From: Promethearchaeota archaeon
GTDB taxonomy: Archaea; Asgardarchaeota; Lokiarchaeia; Sigynarchaeales; SOKP01
Assembly (NCBI GenBank): GCA_016839655.1
Contig: JAEOTW010000146.1
Coordinates: 1-8,747 of the forward strand
Length of the DNA stretch: 8,747 bases
Direction: 5' to 3'
The first letter of the stretch is position 1. The number at the start of each line of letters is the position of its first letter. This document shows positions 5,584 to 8,747 of the stretch, in pieces. The notes under the pieces were generated by a model. That model was given only the letters and a program-made list of their open reading frames with translations, was not told where the DNA came from and ran no database searches. Made by a program: the position numbers and the translations under genes.

Positions 5584-6378
5584 TTATGATTTTCCAGAAT
5601 AGAAATTAATAAGATCATCAAGCCAATTAAATATTTCTTCCTTTGAAAGACTATCAATATTAAACTTTAACCTATCCAATTCCCTTAGAATATTTTTAAT
5701 ATCTAATGGTACTGATCGCTGACATAGTTCAAATAAGAATTCATTACTCTTTGTGACTAAAGATTTAATTTCTGAATCCATTGCTTCAAATATAGGAGAA
5801 TTATCTAATTCATCCACCGTTTTATCAATATCAACAAGTAAATTTATTAAATCAAAAAGTCTTCCCGTTTCATTTCCTTTAAAGTTACTATAAAACTGAA
5901 AGAAATAGCCTCTATAATCATCAATAGGAATTAATTCAGAATATTGATTCGCTATTCGTATGACAGATTTTACATGTTTGTATAGATTCGATGGAGTCCA
6001 AGCATAAAGATCGAAACTTGACTCTATCTCTTTACTTTTTATGTTTAAATTAAATTTATGTTCATCCTTAAAATACCCAAATGGTATTATCACAAAATCT
6101 AAGGTATTTGTTGGTTGTTTCGTCAAAGTAAAGCTAAGATTATCAATATTATAAACTTGATCCACAGAATGCTTATATAAATCAAATTTTACTCTTTTAT
6201 TAGCAGGTTTGTACATATAGAACAATAATCCTTCAAATCCTTGGAGATTAAATTCTACGGAAAAGTTTATATCTTTTCCTACAGTAGCGCCATTATTAAA
6301 TCTTACATCAAGAAACAAATGATAATAATATTCAAGATACTGGAAAAACCAAGGAGTGTCGCGCTTTAAATTAAACAT
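5584..6378 (-). CDS. Orphan protein of 264 residues, beta-rich N-terminal half and helical C-terminal half
   Basis: I do not recognise this protein. After an aromatic start (MFNLKRDTPWFFQYLEYYYH), residues about 22-127 alternate polar and hydrophobic positions as in a beta sandwich (INFSVEFNLQGFEGLLFYMY, FDLYKHSVDQVYN, LDFVIIPFGYF). Residues about 130-262 look helical, with acidic and leucine-rich segments (LFDLINLLVDIDKTVDELD, DIKNILRELDRLKFN, EEIFNWLDDLINFY). It has no convincing membrane helix or signal peptide and only one cysteine, so it is probably a cytoplasmic binding or scaffold protein; that is inference. Its first residues resemble those of the next upstream gene product (MINLKKDTWF). 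A minus-strand TTATAAAGTAAAAG about 40 bases upstream and GGAG about 12 bases before the ATG support the start. Confidence 0.75.
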   Translation of the reverse strand: MFNLKRDTPWFFQYLEYYYHLFLDVRFNNGATVGKDINFSVEFNLQGFEGLLFYMYKPANKRVKFDLYKHSVDQVYNIDNLSFTLTKQPTNTLDFVIIPFGYFKDEHKFNLNIKSKEIESSFDLYAWTPSNLYKHVKSVIRIANQYSELIPIDDYRGYFFQFYSNFKGNETGRLFDLINLLVDIDKTVDELDNSPIFEAMDSEIKSLVTKSNEFLFELCQRSVPLDIKNILRELDRLKFNIDSLSKEEIFNWLDDLINFYSGKS

Positions 6379-6536
6379 AATTATCTTAACTCCACATTAT
6401 TTTTATTCTTTTACTTTATAACAATCCCTTAGATAAATACAATAGAATTGTACCAATTTATTTAATGACACTTTATTATATAAATTTTATAATCCCAATA
6501 ATACTATTAAAGAAAAAATGAGTAAAAAATAGGAAA
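6379..6536 (-). promoter_or_regulatory. Terminator of the four-helix gene and promoter of the 264-residue orphan
   Basis: Just after the four-helix gene, two minus-strand T runs around 6508-6529 (reading CTATTTTTTACTCATTTTTTC) look like an archaeal terminator. Further along, minus-strand TTATAAAATTTATATAATAAA (about 6472-6492) and TTGTTATAAAG (about 6412-6422) are TATA candidates for the next gene. The second is better placed. The two genes are therefore probably separate transcripts. Confidence 0.4.
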
Positions 6537-7004
6537 TTATTGAGGAATTGTTTTTTCATTCCTTCCTTTACTCAATTTATCAATTGTAAATGCTACTATT
6601 GATAAAATGCTAGAGATTAAAATGCCAATAGTGCTAAAGCTTATCGTCTCAAAAGCAGGGTCAAATTCAAAAATCCAATATAATATCGTTAGAATAAAAA
6701 TTATTACTCCTATTAGTAAATAGATTATTGAATCCCGTTTAAATTCATTTCCTCTCCGAGTGTTAATCGAGATTGTCAAAAGGAGCGTAACTGAGATTAA
6801 AACTGCTCCAAATAAAAGGATACCATAGAAATCTTCATGTAATACACCAGAGTCTAATTCAAGCGCTACTAAGCCACCTAACCATTGTAAAATATCTCCA
6901 TAAACTCCAGAATGTATGATACGTGCCGGAGTAAAAAGTGATATGATAATCAGTATCGAGGCGATTAAGGCATAAAACCAAGTGTCTTTTTTTAAATTTA
7001 TCAT
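6537..7004 (-). CDS. Small integral membrane protein with four predicted helices, 155 residues
   Basis: I do not recognise a named family. Four hydrophobic segments are visible: about 10-25 (FYALIASILIIISLFT), 58-79 (GILLFGAVLISVTLLLT), 92-113 (SIIYLLIGVIIFILTILYW) and 121-142 (STIGILISSILSIVAFT). The loop after helix 1 (26-57) holds two glycines before an acidic stretch (WLGGLVALELDSG...HEDF) and would lie outside if the basic N-terminus, the NTRRGNEFKR loop and the KLSKGRNEK tail lie inside. There are no cysteines or metal-binding motifs, so a transporter or enzyme role cannot be argued. The ATG is supported by a minus-strand AGGTGG at 7017-7012, seven bases upstream, and a TTATAAAAT box at about 7031-7039. 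Asgard genomes are rich in such small membrane proteins, which is only a loose resemblance. Confidence 0.8.
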   Translation of the reverse strand: MINLKKDTWFYALIASILIIISLFTPARIIHSGVYGDILQWLGGLVALELDSGVLHEDFYGILLFGAVLISVTLLLTISINTRRGNEFKRDSIIYLLIGVIIFILTILYWIFEFDPAFETISFSTIGILISSILSIVAFTIDKLSKGRNEKTIPQ

Positions 7005-7011
7005 ATATTTT

Positions 7012-7017
7012 CCACCT
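7012..7017 (-). promoter_or_regulatory. Ribosome binding site of the four-helix membrane protein gene
   Basis: AGGTGG on the minus strand matches the archaeal anti-Shine-Dalgarno sequence and lies seven bases before the ATG at 7004, which supports that start. Confidence 0.55.
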
Positions 7018-7153
7018 ATTTTATTTCATAATTTTATAACTAATTTTTGGATTAAGTTCAATTCTATTATTGAAATATTTAAAAATTCTTGATTACCTCA
7101 ATACTAGTCTTAATATTAAAGCTGGTTGTTTAAACATATAGTCTATCTAAGAT

Positions 7154-7190
7154 CAAAAGTAAAGAAAATAAAAAAAAATAAAAAAATTTT
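7154..7190 (-). terminator. Terminator of the hdrCB operon
   Basis: Shortly after the hdrB stop codon (7206-7204) the minus strand has several closely spaced T runs, seen on the plus strand as A runs from 7155 to 7186, the longest at 7171-7178. There is no strong stem. Repeated T runs after a stop are typical of archaeal factor-independent termination, so hdrB is probably the last gene of its transcript. Confidence 0.55.
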
Positions 7191-7203
7191 TGCAGATATT
7201 AGC

Positions 7204-8070
7204 TTAAAGGTTTTCTATTGCGGTATTTCGTCTGGTTCGATGGTTTTTTAAACCAATCTCTTCAGAACTAACACCCATAGCTAAAGCTAATAATTCTGTT
7301 ATATATAATATAGGAATATTATATTCAGTTTCAAATTTCTTTGAAAGATTTCGTTGTTCTCCATCTAATCGCTGAAAACATGCTGGACAATTTACAACTA
7401 TACAATTTGCTCCTGATTTCTTAATCGAATCAAACTTTTGTTTCAGTATAGCATCTCCATGTTCTGGAAATGGACCTGCAACGGCATTTCCACAACATAA
7501 ACCTAGTTCTTCATAGTCAACCACATTAGCTCCTGAAGCAGCAACGAGTTCTTTCAAGTTTACTGGACGTAACGGATCATCAGATTCCATCCATTCAGCA
7601 GGGCGCATATAATGGCAGCCAGGATGGCAGGCTATTTTTAGATCACCCATTTGCTTTGTTATTGCACCTTTTATAGAATCCATTTTAGATCTCAAAACAT
7701 CTACGAAGTGTTTTACATCGATAGAGCCTTTATATTCTTTTCCAATTTTAGCCAATTCTTTATTAATGGCTTCTTTTTTATGAGAATCATGCTTTAATTG
7801 ATGTTGTACACCTCGAAGGGTATTTGTACATCCATTACAAAGGGAGACTATATCCTTGCCTTCCGCTTCTGCTAAACATAAATTTCGAGCACCTAAAGCT
7901 AGCCAAGCTGTATTATCAAAACTTTTAACTCCAGTAGGATCTGGACAACAAGCAAATGGAGCTTGCGAAGTCTGAACCCCAATTTTGTCAAAAACTTTTC
8001 TGGAGGCTGCTTCTATAAAGGGGATTCTGTTACCAATCACGCATCCTTCAAACATTTTATATTCTGTCAT
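7204..8070 (-). CDS. hdrB: Heterodisulfide reductase subunit B (HdrB)
   Basis: HdrB holds the site that reduces CoM-S-S-CoB in methanogens, or another disulfide or acceptor in non-methanogens, using two non-cubane [4Fe-4S] clusters. The 288 residues contain both cysteine-rich CCG domains intact. The first has C10, C41-C42, C78 and C81, in FEGCVIGNRIP, ACCPDPTG and SLCNGC. The second has C152 (with C148 nearby), C192-C193, C228 and C231, in ACHPGCHYMRP, LGLCCGN and NCPACFQRL. The family-like tail LKNHRTRR is present. It is a soluble subunit that takes electrons from HdrC. It lies 16 bases downstream of hdrC, and an in-frame TAA at 8079-8077 fixes the ATG at 8070. The physiological substrate cannot be told from sequence; no methanogenesis gene is visible. 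Confidence 0.96.
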   Translation of the reverse strand: MTEYKMFEGCVIGNRIPFIEAASRKVFDKIGVQTSQAPFACCPDPTGVKSFDNTAWLALGARNLCLAEAEGKDIVSLCNGCTNTLRGVQHQLKHDSHKKEAINKELAKIGKEYKGSIDVKHFVDVLRSKMDSIKGAITKQMGDLKIACHPGCHYMRPAEWMESDDPLRPVNLKELVAASGANVVDYEELGLCCGNAVAGPFPEHGDAILKQKFDSIKKSGANCIVVNCPACFQRLDGEQRNLSKKFETEYNIPILYITELLALAMGVSSEEIGLKNHRTRRNTAIENL

Positions 8071-8079
8071 TTTTATTTA

Positions 8080-8085
8080 ACCTCC
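8080..8085 (-). promoter_or_regulatory. Ribosome binding site of hdrB inside the hdrC-hdrB gap
   Basis: GGAGGT on the minus strand (8085-8080) lies nine bases before the hdrB ATG and directly after the hdrC stop codon (8089-8087). It supports the start and translation of hdrB from the same message as hdrC. Confidence 0.7.
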
Positions 8086-8086
8086 A

Positions 8087-8620
8087 TTATAATTTTTTAT
8101 CTGCACCAATTGCTTTTAATAAAGTTTGAACTTCATTTACATCTGGTGCAACTACAGCAGGTAAGCCTAATTGCTCACGTCTTCTCTCAATCGCAGGTTG
8201 AGATGGAATCGCTTTTCCATTTTCAAAAACAGTTTTCGCTTGAGCAACAATATTATCTGGTGCTAAGCCTGCTCCCGTAGTCACATTCTTTGCTAACGTA
8301 ATGATTTCTGTGACTTCAATTGCTTGAGGGCAGACAGTATCACAAGTATCACATACAGTACAACCCCAAGGAATCAGAGCTGATTTTGTCCCTGCCACAG
8401 CCATTACAACATCTTTATATCCCAAAAGTGTAGTTAACACTATTAATCTGGGATCAAAGCAATTTGTAAGCTCCCGATAGAAGGGATTTTGAACTGCTGC
8501 GACCGGACAATTATCTGTACATCTACTACATTGATAACAGTATTTAATCTTATCAGATGACACATGGACGTCCATTATCAATTTCCTAAATTCAAAATCT
8601 GTACCTAATGGTAATGTCAT
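8087..8620 (-). CDS. hdrC: Heterodisulfide reductase subunit C (HdrC)
   Basis: HdrC is the small iron-sulfur subunit that relays electrons from flavoprotein HdrA to HdrB. The 177-residue length is normal. Two ferredoxin-type [4Fe-4S] motifs are complete: C28, C31, C34 and C38 in KYCYQCSRCTDNCPVAA, and C87, C90, C93 and C97 in WGCTVCDTCDTVCPQAI. Between them NPFYRELTNCFDPRLIVL matches the soluble HdrC pattern. It has no membrane helix, so it is the HdrABC type rather than the membrane-bound HdrDE type. An in-frame TAA at 8626-8624 makes the ATG at 8620 the first possible start, and a GTGAT five bases upstream is a weak ribosome binding site. It is the first gene of an hdrCB operon. HdrA and any MvhD or hydrogenase partner lie outside the window. 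Confidence 0.95.
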   Translation of the reverse strand: MTLPLGTDFEFRKLIMDVHVSSDKIKYCYQCSRCTDNCPVAAVQNPFYRELTNCFDPRLIVLTTLLGYKDVVMAVAGTKSALIPWGCTVCDTCDTVCPQAIEVTEIITLAKNVTTGAGLAPDNIVAQAKTVFENGKAIPSQPAIERRREQLGLPAVVAPDVNEVQTLLKAIGADKKL

Positions 8621-8747
8621 TTTTTATCACTTTTTTTCGAGTTTTTTTTTCTGTTTTTTTTATTATTGTTGGTTTTAACCCATGCAAGGGCAGTCATATC
8701 CAATCTATAATTTTTATTGGATATTTCATCCTAAACCAACATTCAAC
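8621..8747 (-). promoter_or_regulatory. Leader and promoter region of hdrCB with a nested inverted repeat
   Basis: This stretch upstream of hdrC has no convincing gene. Reading toward hdrC it has a nested inverted repeat (8741-8667), then an A-rich leader (about 8666-8624) and the ATG at 8620. The minus-strand AAAAATTATAG at 8715-8705, inside the inner repeat, is the best TATA candidate and would start transcription near 8685, leaving a leader of about 65 bases. The repeat could then be an operator around the TATA box. If transcription starts further upstream, it would instead fold in the leader RNA. Confidence 0.4.
8667..8741 (-). repeat. Nested inverted repeat upstream of hdrC
   Basis: Outer arms TGTTGGTTT (8667-8675) and AAACCAACA (8733-8741) are perfect 9-base complements. 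Inside them, ATATCCAAT (8696-8704) and ATTGGATAT (8716-8724) form a second perfect 9-base pair around an 11-base loop. The 20-base side segment (8676-8695) is unusually GC-rich and has a CCC/GGG pair around six bases (8679-8690), so a three-way junction is possible. This is direct sequence observation; any function is inference. Confidence 0.6.

Noticed and set aside
7963..8280. 105-codon open frame on the plus strand
   Set aside because: Antisense to the ends of hdrB and hdrC, both of which are certain from their cysteine motifs.
8631..8660. T-rich tract on the plus strand as a terminator
   Set aside because: No plus-strand gene precedes it; on the coding strand it is the A-rich leader of hdrC.
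8694..8747. Eighteen open codons on the minus strand ending in TGA, possibly the tail of a gene upstream of hdrC such as hdrA
   Set aside because: Too short to assign and shows no HdrA-like or other motif; it overlaps the nested inverted repeat. It cannot be fully excluded from this window.

Overview
The window is an AT-rich archaeal chromosome segment, roughly 30% GC by eye, with short intergenic gaps, TATA-like boxes, oligo-T terminators and a mix of weak and clear Shine-Dalgarno sites. The gene set points to an anaerobic archaeon: an ADP-forming acyl-CoA synthetase, a CooC-type ATPase for CO dehydrogenase, HypC for [NiFe]-hydrogenase, and the heterodisulfide reductase subunits HdrC and HdrB. 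Long coiled-coil and small membrane orphan genes, plus a cyclophilin, make an Asgard (Promethearchaeota, Lokiarchaeia-like) origin my best guess. That lineage call is inference from gene content; another anaerobic archaeon is possible.

Layout from left to right. Bases 1-673 hold the N-terminal 224 codons of an ADP-forming acyl-CoA synthetase on the minus strand, cut by the window edge. Divergent from it is a cyclophilin-type peptidyl-prolyl isomerase (820-1296). A long coiled-coil protein with a HEAT-like C-terminus (1487-2887) and an 85-residue orphan (2929-3186) follow on the plus strand. The orphan converges with endonuclease V on the minus strand (3188-3928). CooC (4082-4885) is divergent from endonuclease V and is followed by a 60-residue two-helix membrane protein (5004-5186). 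That gene converges with hypC (5203-5445, minus). The rest is all on the minus strand: a 264-residue orphan (5584-6378), a four-helix membrane protein (6537-7004), hdrB (7204-8070) and hdrC (8087-8620).

hdrC and hdrB form the only clear operon: hdrC is upstream, the gap is 16 bases, and a strong ribosome binding site lies inside the gap. Both subunits keep all their cluster-binding cysteines. HdrA is not in the window. HdrCB, HypC and CooC fit a common physiology of hydrogen- or CO2-linked anaerobic electron flow and probably a Wood-Ljungdahl pathway, but the catalytic hydrogenase and CODH genes lie elsewhere.

I found no tRNA, rRNA, CRISPR array or insertion sequence. No obviously new multi-gene system is evident. 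The points most worth a second look are a nested inverted repeat upstream of hdrC (8667-8741), a 120-bp internal tandem duplication in the coiled-coil gene, and two neighbouring unrelated-looking proteins that share an N-terminal motif.
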